In this document: positions 25,985 to 35,095 of the stretch, piece after piece
How positions within the stretch are numbered: position 1 is the first letter of the stretch
Layout: each line of letters begins with the position of its first letter
Origin: Nostoc sp. C052
Lineage (GTDB): Bacteria > Cyanobacteriota > Cyanobacteriia > Cyanobacteriales > Nostocaceae
Direction: 5' to 3'
DNA length: 64,000 bases
Assembly: GCF_013393905.1 (NCBI RefSeq)
Contig: NZ_CP040272.1
Location: 4,336,001 to 4,400,000 of the forward strand
Notes under the pieces: model-generated
What the model saw: the letters and a program-made list of their open reading frames with translations, nothing else
What the model was told of the DNA's origin: nothing
Databases searched by the model: none
Translations under genes and position numbers: made by a program

Positions 25985-26795
25985 ATCACCACCCACTCAC
26001 CGAGCCAATGTGATCTCTGCAATTAAAGAGCTAGTTACGAAAACCCTGGCGATCGCAGAATTGGAAGTGCGTAAACTCCGCCACGATCCCACTGATTTAG
26101 TAGTCAGATCGGTACAACCATCATTATGGTTGCTGATTTTTGGGCAAGTGTTCTCCAAAATTCGGGAAATTCCCACCGGGAACTTACCATATTTAGACTT
26201 CATGGCTGCTGGCATTCTCGCTCAAAGCGTGTTGTATGTGGCCATTTTTACCGGGGGAATGACACTAATTTGGGAGCGAGATTTAGGGATTGTACATAAA
26301 TTTCTTGCTAGTCCTACCCCCCGTGTAGCAATGGTCTTGGGTAAAGCTCTCGCGTGTGGAGTCCGATGCTTATCACAGGTAGCAGTAATTTATGTGTTGT
26401 CTTTTATCTTAGGTGTAAAATTAAATCTCCATCCTCTAGCTTTTCTACAAGTGCTAGTGATCGTAATGCTGGGGGCGGCTTGCTTTTGTCTTTTTTCCTT
26501 AATTATTGGCTGTTTGGCAAAAACCAGAGAGCGGATGACCGGAATTGGACAAATGTTAACCATGCCGTTATTTTTTGCCAGCAATGCTATTTATCCAATC
26601 TCAATGATGCCTGACTGGTTAAAGTTTATTTCCCACTTGAATCCCTTAACTTATCAGGTTGATGCCTTACGTAGCGCCATGCTAGTGGATGGAGTCAGCG
26701 TTTATGGTTTTGGTTGGGATTTGGCAATTCTCTTACTAACGTTAGTCATCTTAGCTACTATCGGTGGACGACTTTATCCACGGGTAGCAATGTAA
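25941..26795 (+). CDS. ABC-2 type transporter permease (DrrB-like)
   Basis: A 284-residue membrane protein starting at GTG inside the ATPase gene. A 50-residue cytoplasmic N-terminus leads to six predicted helices. The ABC-2 signature is seen in TGIGQMLTMPLFFASNAIYP followed by ISMMPDWLKFISHLNPLTYQ. It pairs with the overlapping ATPase to form an exporter of hydrophobic compounds; the substrate is unknown. A partial copy of its 3' end lies immediately downstream. Confidence 0.9.
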   Translation: MTQQEPDVLLNGWVKSPPTHRANVISAIKELVTKTLAIAELEVRKLRHDPTDLVVRSVQPSLWLLIFGQVFSKIREIPTGNLPYLDFMAAGILAQSVLYVAIFTGGMTLIWERDLGIVHKFLASPTPRVAMVLGKALACGVRCLSQVAVIYVLSFILGVKLNLHPLAFLQVLVIVMLGAACFCLFSLIIGCLAKTRERMTGIGQMLTMPLFFASNAIYPISMMPDWLKFISHLNPLTYQVDALRSAMLVDGVSVYGFGWDLAILLLTLVILATIGGRLYPRVAM

Positions 26796-26808
26796 TCCCC
26801 AATGGAAC

Positions 26809-26908
26809 TAGCGGCTATCCCTTTGGTCTGGATTGTACAATTCTCTTATTAACACTAATAATCTTAGCCATCATTGGTAGACGACTCAATCCACTGGTGG
26901 CGATGTAA
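26809..26908 (+). pseudogene. Duplicated 3' end of the ABC-2 permease gene
   Basis: The 100 bp after the permease stop encode, in one open frame ending at a stop (26906-26908), GYPFGLDCTILLLTLIILAI followed by IGRRLNPLVAM. The permease itself ends VYGFGWDLAILLLTLVILAT then IGGRLYPRVAM. The copy is diverged at both protein and DNA level, so it is an old tandem duplication or the trace of a second, deleted permease gene. Confidence 0.8.
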
Positions 26909-26927
26909 TCAGGAGAACAACAAGCCC

Positions 26928-27401
26928 ATGACCTTGGATAAACCTACTCAAGGTGCAACTTCCGAAGAATGTGCCGCTAGAGTAATGGAAACAGTTCCAT
27001 TAATGATGCGGTTTATCCGAGCGGATATGCGTGCCCATAGTGCCGCTTTTTTATCTATACCTCAGTTGCGATCGCTAGCATTTATCAACCGGAATCCTGG
27101 CGCTTCATTATCTGACCTGGCAGAGCATTTAGGTGTTACCTCTGCTACCGCATCAGCAACCATAGAACGCTTGGTACAACGCGACTTCGTAAAACGCTGC
27201 GATCATCCTCAAGAGCGGCGGCGGGTGCTGCTCAGTTTAACTGAAGATGGAAAGCATCATCTGAAGCAATCTCAAGACCAAACGCGCGCTCATATTACCG
27301 ATTTGCTAAAAGGTCTGACAGAAGAGCAAATTTCCAATATTGAAGAAGGCTTAACTCTACTAAAAAATGTCTTCGAGAAAACAGAACTCAAAGCCCCATA
27401 A
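26928..27401 (+). CDS. MarR-family transcriptional regulator
   Basis: A 157-residue winged helix-turn-helix repressor-type protein. The DNA-binding part is LSIPQLRSLAFINRNPGASL, LAEHLGVTSATASATIERLV and the wing RCDHPQERRRVLLSLTEDG. The ATG at 26928, preceded by AGGAG, was chosen; upstream codons belong to the permease-tail relic. Its 3' end overlaps the MFS gene by 35 bp. MarR proteins next to exporters usually repress them until a ligand binds; that role is inferred here. Confidence 0.9.
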   Translation: MTLDKPTQGATSEECAARVMETVPLMMRFIRADMRAHSAAFLSIPQLRSLAFINRNPGASLSDLAEHLGVTSATASATIERLVQRDFVKRCDHPQERRRVLLSLTEDGKHHLKQSQDQTRAHITDLLKGLTEEQISNIEEGLTLLKNVFEKTELKAP

Positions 27402-28635
27402 CTCTGAGGTTGCACAGCACGATCCCTTTGCAGCCTTTAAGTTTCGAGACTATCGGCTATTTACCATCGGACGGTTGGTGCTGTTCGTGGGATCGCAAAT
27501 GCAAACTGTAGCTATCGGCTGGGAACTCTATGAGCGAACTAACTCAGCGATCGCTTTAGGTGGTGTTGGGTTGGCGCAAGTCCTACCGATGATTATTCTC
27601 ACCTTAATTGCTGGAGATGTTGCCGATCGCCGCGATCGCAAACTTACTATGTTACTGTCAGTGATGTTGCTAGCTCTCTGCTCGCTAGCTTTGGCAGTCC
27701 TTTCCTATACTCAGGGTGCAATTTTTCTCATTTACGCTTGCTTAGTATTAACAGGTGTCGCTAGGGCATTCCTCAAACCTGCTAGTGATGCTTTGATGTG
27801 GCAATTAATACCTGTTACTGCCTTTACCAATGCAGCTACTTGGAATAGTAGTAGCTTTCAATTGGCTGCTGTTATTGGCCCAGCCTTCGGGGGATTCGGG
27901 ATTGCGCTGCTGGGAAGTGCTACAGGAGTGTATGTATTAGCTGCGATCGCAGCCTTGCTGTGTTTTATTTTAACTTTGGCAATCAAAGAGCAAAAAGCCA
28001 TCCGTGCAAAGGAACCAATCTCATTTCAAGCACTTGCAGCCGGTGCTAAATTTGTTTGGCAGAATCAGTTAATTTTAGCAGCGATTACATTGGATATGTT
28101 TGCTGTCTTGTTGGGTGGTGCGATCGCCTTGCTACCCATCTTTGCTAAAGATATTTTACACGTGGGGCCAGTGGAGTTGGGATATCTACAAGCAGCCCAT
28201 TCCATCGGTGCTTTGACTATGGCCATTACTCTGGCGTATTTACCACCATTACGCAAAGCAGGGCCAGCTTTATTATGGTCAGTGGTTGGCTTTGGAATTG
28301 TCACAATTATCTTTGGACTTTCTCATTCCTTTTGGTTGTCTATGTTGATGCTAATCCTTGGTGGCGCACTAGATAGTATTAGCGTTGTAATTCGCCATAC
28401 ATTAGTTCAAATCAGAACACCAGATCATTTACGTGGTCGGGTTGCTGCAATTAATAGCGTATTTATTAGTGCCTCCAATGAATTAGGAGGCTTTGAGTCA
28501 GGCTTAACTGCGGCTTTATTTGGCCCGGTGATTTCCGTTGTGGGTGGTGGAATTGGGACAATTTTGGTAGTAATTGCTACAGCCACGATTTGGCCGGGAA
28601 TTCGCAAGTTAGGGGCTTTGCAGGAGTACAAGTAG
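27367..28635 (+). CDS. MFS transporter, EntS-like exporter group
   Basis: A 422-residue protein with about twelve hydrophobic segments. It shows the MFS loop GDVADRRDRKLTMLLSV after the second helix and NAATWNSSSFQLAAVIGPAF in the middle, a pattern of the EntS/MFS_3 exporter group. The N-terminus is hydrophilic (about 20 residues). It overlaps the MarR gene, and a perfect hairpin 30 bp after its stop closes the cluster. Substrate unknown. Confidence 0.88.
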   Translation: MSSRKQNSKPHNSEVAQHDPFAAFKFRDYRLFTIGRLVLFVGSQMQTVAIGWELYERTNSAIALGGVGLAQVLPMIILTLIAGDVADRRDRKLTMLLSVMLLALCSLALAVLSYTQGAIFLIYACLVLTGVARAFLKPASDALMWQLIPVTAFTNAATWNSSSFQLAAVIGPAFGGFGIALLGSATGVYVLAAIAALLCFILTLAIKEQKAIRAKEPISFQALAAGAKFVWQNQLILAAITLDMFAVLLGGAIALLPIFAKDILHVGPVELGYLQAAHSIGALTMAITLAYLPPLRKAGPALLWSVVGFGIVTIIFGLSHSFWLSMLMLILGGALDSISVVIRHTLVQIRTPDHLRGRVAAINSVFISASNELGGFESGLTAALFGPVISVVGGGIGTILVVIATATIWPGIRKLGALQEYK

Positions 28636-28664
28636 AAGTACGTATCAATTATTTTAAAAGACTC

Positions 28665-28697
28665 AGATCCCCGACTTCTCTAAGAAGTCGGGGATCT
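28665..28697. terminator. Perfect hairpin after the export cluster
   Basis: A 15-bp perfect stem AGATCCCCGACTTCT / AGAAGTCGGGGATCT with a 3-base loop lies 30 bp after the MFS stop. It lacks a pure T tract directly after the stem (CGTTGTTAATTCTTTT). The same CCCCGACTT arms occur in the hairpin at 63047-63089, so it belongs to a dispersed hairpin family that can double as a terminator. Confidence 0.65.
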
Positions 28698-28816
28698 CGT
28701 TGTTAATTCTTTTAGGATGTTAGAGATTTTTTAATTTGCACTTATATACAAATCTTCTCAATTAAGTTATTATTCTCATGATGAATTGATAGTAATTATA
28801 ATTAATAAGGTTATCC

Positions 28817-29650
28817 ATGCTTTTTCCCTTCTTGATCATGTTCAGAGAGGGCGTTGAAGCTGCGCTTGTCGTGGGGATAATTGCCAGTTATCTCAAGCAA
28901 ACTGGACGTACCCATTTGATGAAGTCAGTCTGGATTGGCATTGCACTAGCGACTTTTTTTTGTCTAGTTGCTGCAATTATATTGCAAATAACCAGTCAGG
29001 ATTTCCCTCAACAAGAACAGGAATTATTTGCAGCAGTAATTTCTATTGTTGCAGTTGGGGTTCTCACCTGGATGGTTTTCTGGATGCGCCGCGCGGCTCG
29101 TTCTCTTAAAGGTGAGTTACAGTCTCAAATTGAAACTGCCATTCAATCGGGCGATCAATGGGGACTAGCACTGGTGGGGATGGCATTTTTTGCTGTGCTG
29201 CGGGAAGGTTTGGAAACAGTAGTATTTCTACTAGCAACATTCCAGCAAAATTTGGGAATTAAAGCTCCTGTGGGGGCATTGTTTGGATATGCAGCCGCAG
29301 TAGCCGTTGGTATAGGCATCTATCAGGGTGGTATCCGCATCAACTTAAAGCGATTTTTTAAATGGACAGGAGCCTTTATTATTCTGGTTGCTGCGGGACT
29401 CTTAGCAAGTGGGGTGAGAGCTTTCCATGAAGCGGGAGTGTGGAATTTACTGCAAACAGTGGTATTTGATGCTAGTGGGATACTTCCCAATAATGGATTT
29501 TTAGGTTCACTTTTGGCGGGATTTTTTGGATATAACGATGCTCCTACTGTCAGCGAGGCGATCGCTTATTTTGGCTATCTAATTCCTACCATGTTGCTGT
29601 TCTTCTTGGGAGAGAAGGCTGGACAAAACAATACAGCAAGACATTCTTAG
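28817..29650 (+). CDS. efeU: FTR1-family iron permease EfeU
   Basis: A 277-residue membrane protein with seven predicted helices. Both iron-binding REGxE motifs are present: FREGVEAALVVG at the N-terminus and LREGLETVVFL in the middle. FTR1/EfeU proteins carry ferric iron produced by oxidation of ferrous iron across the membrane. It heads an efeUOB-type operon; efeO starts 32 bp later. The upstream AT-rich stretch TTGATAGTAATTATAATTAA resembles a weak Fur box, so iron repression is plausible but unproven. Confidence 0.93.
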   Translation: MLFPFLIMFREGVEAALVVGIIASYLKQTGRTHLMKSVWIGIALATFFCLVAAIILQITSQDFPQQEQELFAAVISIVAVGVLTWMVFWMRRAARSLKGELQSQIETAIQSGDQWGLALVGMAFFAVLREGLETVVFLLATFQQNLGIKAPVGALFGYAAAVAVGIGIYQGGIRINLKRFFKWTGAFIILVAAGLLASGVRAFHEAGVWNLLQTVVFDASGILPNNGFLGSLLAGFFGYNDAPTVSEAIAYFGYLIPTMLLFFLGEKAGQNNTARHS

Positions 29651-29681
29651 CTACTTCCATAATTTTTAGGAAAATATAACA

Positions 29682-30872
29682 ATGAAAAAATTTTTAAAGC
29701 AGTCAACTATTATCTGTTTAATTGCCTTGACAGTAGCGGCTTGTGAATCTAACAAATCAAGCGATACTTTAGGGAGTAATTCTCCGGTCGCTAAAGTAGC
29801 CAGTGATACTTCTAGCAGCAATTCTGCCGAAACGGCTTTGACTGTGACAGATAAAGGTTGCGAACCCAATCAGCTGACACTGACATCTGGACAAAACAGC
29901 TTTGTAATTACCAATAAAAGCAGCCAACCTTTGGAATGGGAAATTTTGTCTGGGGTAAAAGTTATCGAAGAACGAGAAAATATTGCTCCTGGATTCGTTC
30001 AGAAACTTAAAACCAATCTAGAACCAGGTGAGTATGACATGGCTTGCGGTTTACGCAGCAATCCCAAAGGGAAACTCACCGTGAAAACAGGAGTTGGAGA
30101 TTCGCAAGCCAAAGGGACTGTAGATCAGGGTAAATTAGTCGGGGCGATCGCAGAATACAAAGTCTACGTCATCAAAGAAACTGACCAACTAGTGGCAGAC
30201 AACAAGACTTTCACCGATGCTGTGATTGCTGGCAACCTTGTTAAAGCTCAGAAACTCTATGCCTCTACCCATGTTCATTGGGAACGTGCAGAACCCATAG
30301 CTGAACTATTCTCCGATCTCGATAAAACGATGGATTCCCGTGCTGATGACTTTGCGAAAAAAGAGGCTGACCCACAATTCACTGGATACCATCGCATAGA
30401 AAAAGCTTTATTCCAAGACAAAACTACAAAAGGGATGAAACCCTTTGCCCAAAAGCTACAGAAAGATGGACAAGAGTTACAAAAACGCATTGCTACTTTG
30501 ACTATTGAACCAAAAAATATGGTAGGCGGTGCTGCTGGCTTGATTGAAGAAGTGGCTGCTACCAAAATTTCTGGAGAAGAAGACCGTTACAGCCATACTG
30601 ACCTCTGGGACTTCAGCGCTAATGTCGAAGGTTCCCAAAAGATTGTAGAGTTATTGCGCCCCGTCATCCAAAAAGCCAACCCCGATTTACTAGCGCGTGT
30701 GGATGCAAATTTTACCAAAGTTAACCAAGGACTTGCTAAATATAAAACCCCTGATGGTGGTTTTGCTACCTACGACAAAGTGAGTGAAACAGACAAGAAA
30801 GAGATGAAAACTGCGATCGCCGCTCTTTCGGAAGACCTCTCTCAGCTGCGTGGCACTCTAGGCGTTAACTAA
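29682..30872 (+). CDS. efeO: Iron uptake lipoprotein EfeO (cupredoxin plus M75 imelysin domains)
   Basis: A 396-residue lipoprotein with lipobox TVAAC. Residues about 45-130 form a cupredoxin-like domain (LTVTDKGCEPNQLTLTSGQN and EPGEYDMACGL). Residues about 150-396 form the M75/imelysin domain with the HxxE motif HVHWERAEPIAELF and GYHRIEKALF. EfeO acts in the periplasm to bind metal and pass iron to EfeU. The gene is second in the operon, 30 bp before efeB. Confidence 0.93.
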   Translation: MKKFLKQSTIICLIALTVAACESNKSSDTLGSNSPVAKVASDTSSSNSAETALTVTDKGCEPNQLTLTSGQNSFVITNKSSQPLEWEILSGVKVIEERENIAPGFVQKLKTNLEPGEYDMACGLRSNPKGKLTVKTGVGDSQAKGTVDQGKLVGAIAEYKVYVIKETDQLVADNKTFTDAVIAGNLVKAQKLYASTHVHWERAEPIAELFSDLDKTMDSRADDFAKKEADPQFTGYHRIEKALFQDKTTKGMKPFAQKLQKDGQELQKRIATLTIEPKNMVGGAAGLIEEVAATKISGEEDRYSHTDLWDFSANVEGSQKIVELLRPVIQKANPDLLARVDANFTKVNQGLAKYKTPDGGFATYDKVSETDKKEMKTAIAALSEDLSQLRGTLGVN

Positions 30873-30901
30873 TTTATCAATAATTCCCAGAGGAGTAAAC
30901 T

Positions 30902-32161
30902 ATGTCTAGTTCAGAGCAACCAAGGTTACGCATTACTCCCCGAATCAGCCGTCGTGACTTGCTCCTTGGTATGGCCGCAGCAGGTGGAGTAGCAGCTTTG
31001 ACCAGTTTGGGTTATCGCACTCTTTCAGAAACTACTGAAGACCCATCTGAAGAGGCTGTACCGTTTTTTGGTATTCACCAAGCAGGTATTCTCACCCCTG
31101 CGCCGGCTTCTGCTCTGATGGTGGCATTTGATACAACTGCTAAAACTAAAGGGGATTTAGTGCGCTTGTTTCAAACTTTGAGCGATCGCATTCAGTTTCT
31201 CATGGCAGGGGGAACACCCAAGTCACGCGACCCGAAATTTCCGCCCAGTGATTCGGGAATTCTTGGGCCTGTAGTGGTTCCAGATAACCTCACCATCACC
31301 CTAGCAGTAGGTGACTCGCTGTTCGATAACCGTTTTGGACTTGGCAAATTAAAACCCAAGCGGTTAAATACCATGCCAGGTTTCCCCAATGACCAACTCG
31401 ACCCAAATTTGTGTCATGGGGACATACTGCTGCAATTTTGTGCCAACACAGAGGAAGCAAACATCCACGCTTTACGGGATATTATCAAGAATCTGCCTGA
31501 CTTAATAACTCTGCGCTGGCAAATAGAAGGTTTTCTACCGCCGAATACTCATAAAAAGCTCGGCAAAACCACAGTGCGGAACCTACTTGGTTTCAAAGAT
31601 GGTACAGCAAATCTAGATGCTAGCAATGAAAAGTTGATTAACCGGATTGTCTGGGTACAGCCAAACAGCGACGAACCAGCTTGGACAGTAGGGGGAAGCT
31701 ATCAAGTGGTGCGCGTGATCCGTAACTTAGTTGAACGCTGGGATCGTACACCACTACAGGAGCAAGAAACAATTATTGGGCGCAGTAAAGACTCTGGCGC
31801 ACCTTTGGGGATGAAGCACGAGAAAGATATTCCCAATTATGCTCAAGATCCTAAAGGTAAACAAATCCCCCTAGATGCTCATATCCGCCTTGCTAATCCA
31901 CGCAAATCAGAATTGGGTTTGATTCTGCGGCGTGGTTTCAACTATTCACGCGGGTTTGATAAAGCTGGACAATTAGATATGGGTTTGTTGTTTGTCTGTT
32001 TTCAAGCTGATTTAGAAAGGGGCTTTGTAACAGTGCAAAATCGCTTGATTGGCGAACCTTTAGAGGAGTATATTCGCCCCATTGGCGGTGGATATTTCTT
32101 TGCTTTGCCTGGCGTTAAAGATAAAGGCAGTTATTTAGGTCAGTCATTACTAGAAACATAA
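30902..32161 (+). CDS. efeB: Dyp-type haem peroxidase EfeB, Tat-exported
   Basis: A 419-residue haem peroxidase. The N-terminus has a twin-arginine signal (SRRDLLLGMAAAGGVAAL). The Dyp motif GFKDGTAN (GxxDG) with its catalytic Asp is present, and a C-terminal IGGGYFFALPGV segment is typical of the family. EfeB oxidises ferrous iron or acts on haem during iron acquisition in the periplasm. It ends 3 bp from the stop of the convergent ATPase gene. Confidence 0.93.
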   Translation: MSSSEQPRLRITPRISRRDLLLGMAAAGGVAALTSLGYRTLSETTEDPSEEAVPFFGIHQAGILTPAPASALMVAFDTTAKTKGDLVRLFQTLSDRIQFLMAGGTPKSRDPKFPPSDSGILGPVVVPDNLTITLAVGDSLFDNRFGLGKLKPKRLNTMPGFPNDQLDPNLCHGDILLQFCANTEEANIHALRDIIKNLPDLITLRWQIEGFLPPNTHKKLGKTTVRNLLGFKDGTANLDASNEKLINRIVWVQPNSDEPAWTVGGSYQVVRVIRNLVERWDRTPLQEQETIIGRSKDSGAPLGMKHEKDIPNYAQDPKGKQIPLDAHIRLANPRKSELGLILRRGFNYSRGFDKAGQLDMGLLFVCFQADLERGFVTVQNRLIGEPLEEYIRPIGGGYFFALPGVKDKGSYLGQSLLET

Positions 32162-32164
32162 GCA

Positions 32165-35041
32165 TCATCGCATCCCAAAGCTTGTAGAAGGCGCTAATTT
32201 ACTCAACCAATCAATAACTGATGCTGATGCTTCTTTAGAATGTCGTAATCCTCGGAGAATAAACTGTATTCGGTCTGCTTGCGGTAGGCTCATTAAATTT
32301 AAGGTAATTTGATTCCATCTGATCAGTTTTTCTTCATCACTGGTTTCAATTTCCCTTAATACCCAAAACTCCATCATTGAGGAAGTAAATTGATAATCAG
32401 TTGTTCCTAGTTGTATAGTACGCTTAATTAAGCCCATCTCTTCTAAATTAGCGAGTTTCCGCTCATTTTGACTGATAATTAATTCCAGATCGATAAATTC
32501 GTACTGTCGCTGTCGAAGACGACTTTGTAACCGAGATATAGCGATAAAAATTAACAAGCTTTGTTCTGCTTCATCACAAGATAACCACCAAACTTGAAAG
32601 ATGTGTTCAATAGCTTTAAGAAACTCTCCTGTAAAGTTTTCAATAGTTAAATTTTGACCATTGCGCCAAAAATCGTAAATTAAATAGCAAGCATTTTGAA
32701 GTAGAACTGGATATCCTCCAGATACTTCTTGAATCACTTGTCTTAACTCTGTTGTTAGCTTCAACTCCTCAGGCATACCACCAAGTAATTCACTTATTTC
32801 TTGCTCATCGAATAGTCGTAGTTGCCGGAATAGATAGTGGTTATACCAAGGTGTTTGGTTAGGATTGAGAGGTGGACTAAGTTCATTTAGGGTTTTTTTA
32901 GAAGTTACAATAACTGAAAGATTATATTGTTCTCTACTATAAACAGCAAGACTACGAAAATCGGATAGGAAACTCTGCATTTCATCTTCAGTATAGTTTT
33001 CGCTAGGATAGAGAGCAGTATCATAGTCATCTAACAACAATAAAAGAAACTTTCTTTGTTGTCCAATTTTTCTTAGAATAAAGCGAATATCATCATTTCT
33101 GACTATAGATGTTGAATGCAATATTTGCTCAATATCTTTATGCAAAGGATCATTTTTACTAATTTCATTTTGGATAACGCTGACAATTTCTCTCCAAAAA
33201 GCATCAGGGGTAAAAGGTACAATATCAGCACAATTAAGAGTAACAATAATTGCTTGTGTGCGGTGAAGCCCATGTTGTTGCCAAACTTCAGTAGAAGCTA
33301 AAAATTGCAGCAACGAAGATTTTCCCACACCTGTATTACCCCAAATTGCAAGATGAGAGCGATTTTGTATTTGATCGAATGCTGCTGCAATTACAGACCG
33401 TCGCCCAACAAAATATTCTGGTGGAACGGGAGCGCCAACAAAAAAAGGATTGCGTAATGTTTGTAAACTTGCCCTAATTTGTTCTTGTTGTTGTTCTAAT
33501 TGACCTTCTACTTCCGAAAGTCGCTGCTGTGCCCGCTTATTTTCTGGTTCTAGTTCTATAGCTGTTGAAAATTGGGTTTTAGCTTGTACAAAATTGCCTG
33601 TTTGCATGAAATCGCGCCCATTACCCAACAGAGATTTCACAAACGCTTCTTTGTAACGTAAACTGAGGTTATCTACTTTGCAAATTCTGGTATAAAGCTC
33701 AACAGCTTGGTTAAATTGCTCGTCTTCTAAACAAGCAGATGCCATCCCTAATAAAGCTTGAAAGTGGTTAGGATTAATTTGTAATACTTGCTCATACAAT
33801 GCGATCGCTTCAATTACATCCCCTTGTTCGTGTAACTCCTTTGCTTGTTCATACAAAGGTAAAACTTCTGGATGTAGCCGGTCTAATTCCAAAATTTCTG
33901 TACGTAGAGAGTGCCTTCTAATAAACCAGCGACGTACTAATTCCACTATAACTGCATGAGAATATGGGCGATCGCGCGATAATTCAGAAAGTTCTCTTTC
34001 TTGAATAAACCCGCCTGTTTTCAGAGTTTCCAATGCCTCATGTAGTTCATTTGTCAAAACCACACCGTTATCTGTTAACAGTTTCCAAGGATCGGGGTGG
34101 AAACGTTCTTGCATTTCGGCGATGGCTGCAAACACTACTCTCTCAGCAATTGGTAATCCTTGGCGAAACCATGCTAAACCATTGTCTGCTCTTTCGATCG
34201 CTTCATTAATATTCTTTTTGACATCTTCTTCAGTAATTTTTTGCCAGTCTTGTACTCGATCTTCTTGTTTATCTCTGGCTTTTTCAAACAGAACACTACA
34301 TAGCACTTGAATAAAATAGGGGTGTCCGGCGCAGAGTTGCCAAATTGCCTCAATGGCTGACGGTTGATATTCTAAAATGCCTTCAGATGGTTTGGTAATT
34401 AGCTGTCTGGTATGAGTTTCATCTAGTAAACTAACTTCCTTACGCGGTGCTTGGCGAAACAAACTGACTAGGATTTTCACATCATCCAACCGTCGTCCAA
34501 CAACTGGTATCAGACAAAATCTTGCTGGTTGGTTGGTAATCATTGATTGGAGATGGCGAAAAAAGTCCTCAGTAGTTGTTTGGTCGGTGCGATCGCCAAT
34601 GGTATCAAATTCATCTAATAATAGAACTGGTTTGCGATCGCCTAAGACTTGGTAAAGCTGGATAAAAAAACCAACACTAAAGATTGTGGGATCTGATTCT
34701 AGTGCATCTTTCGTTGGGATTTTCACTTGGTCTTCTGATAGATTCAGGCGTCTGACAATTCCCGTTGCCAGATGATGTAAGATATCCGCCAGTGAACCAT
34801 GACTTTGACCCTCCAATGAAAGCGGAATGAAAACAAATTGCCTCAGATGGCTCAAAAAGTTCGGAATTTGAGCCAATAAAGAAGATTTACCTATCCGTCG
34901 CTGACCATGCAGCAGAATTACAGATGTACCCTGAACTAAATTATCTTCAATAAACCTAAACAGATCATCTCGCCCAAAAAACTTTTCCTTGTTGTTGATT
35001 GGAGTGCCAGTAATATAAGGATTGTTTAGACCTGCTGCCAT
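32165..35041 (-). CDS. Double AAA-type ATPase with central TPRs
   Basis: A 958-residue protein with two P-loop ATPase units. The first (about 1-380) begins PYITGTPINNKEKFFGRDDL and has Walker A HGQRRIGKSS and Walker B PVLLLDEFDTIG. Residues about 395-510 are TPR-like (GDVIEAIALYEQVLQINPNH). The second ATPase (about 530-950) has FVGRRSVIAAAFDQI, Walker A GNTGVGKSS and Walker B FLLLLLDDYDTALYP. The second half is homologous to the protein encoded just upstream at 35096-36418. Such STAND-like ATPases in cyanobacteria are signalling or defence candidates; no effector domain is seen. Confidence 0.8.
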   Translation of the reverse strand: MAAGLNNPYITGTPINNKEKFFGRDDLFRFIEDNLVQGTSVILLHGQRRIGKSSLLAQIPNFLSHLRQFVFIPLSLEGQSHGSLADILHHLATGIVRRLNLSEDQVKIPTKDALESDPTIFSVGFFIQLYQVLGDRKPVLLLDEFDTIGDRTDQTTTEDFFRHLQSMITNQPARFCLIPVVGRRLDDVKILVSLFRQAPRKEVSLLDETHTRQLITKPSEGILEYQPSAIEAIWQLCAGHPYFIQVLCSVLFEKARDKQEDRVQDWQKITEEDVKKNINEAIERADNGLAWFRQGLPIAERVVFAAIAEMQERFHPDPWKLLTDNGVVLTNELHEALETLKTGGFIQERELSELSRDRPYSHAVIVELVRRWFIRRHSLRTEILELDRLHPEVLPLYEQAKELHEQGDVIEAIALYEQVLQINPNHFQALLGMASACLEDEQFNQAVELYTRICKVDNLSLRYKEAFVKSLLGNGRDFMQTGNFVQAKTQFSTAIELEPENKRAQQRLSEVEGQLEQQQEQIRASLQTLRNPFFVGAPVPPEYFVGRRSVIAAAFDQIQNRSHLAIWGNTGVGKSSLLQFLASTEVWQQHGLHRTQAIIVTLNCADIVPFTPDAFWREIVSVIQNEISKNDPLHKDIEQILHSTSIVRNDDIRFILRKIGQQRKFLLLLLDDYDTALYPSENYTEDEMQSFLSDFRSLAVYSREQYNLSVIVTSKKTLNELSPPLNPNQTPWYNHYLFRQLRLFDEQEISELLGGMPEELKLTTELRQVIQEVSGGYPVLLQNACYLIYDFWRNGQNLTIENFTGEFLKAIEHIFQVWWLSCDEAEQSLLIFIAISRLQSRLRQRQYEFIDLELIISQNERKLANLEEMGLIKRTIQLGTTDYQFTSSMMEFWVLREIETSDEEKLIRWNQITLNLMSLPQADRIQFILRGLRHSKEASASVIDWLSKLAPSTSFGMR

Positions 35042-35095
35042 AAATACTACCTATTGATTTCTAGCTTTTAAGGTTTAGCGTTACCTAAAAATCCT

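Noticed and set aside
28760..28816. Fur box before efeU
   Set aside because: The AT-rich stretch is only weakly similar to the Fur consensus; mentioned under efeU but not listed as a site.
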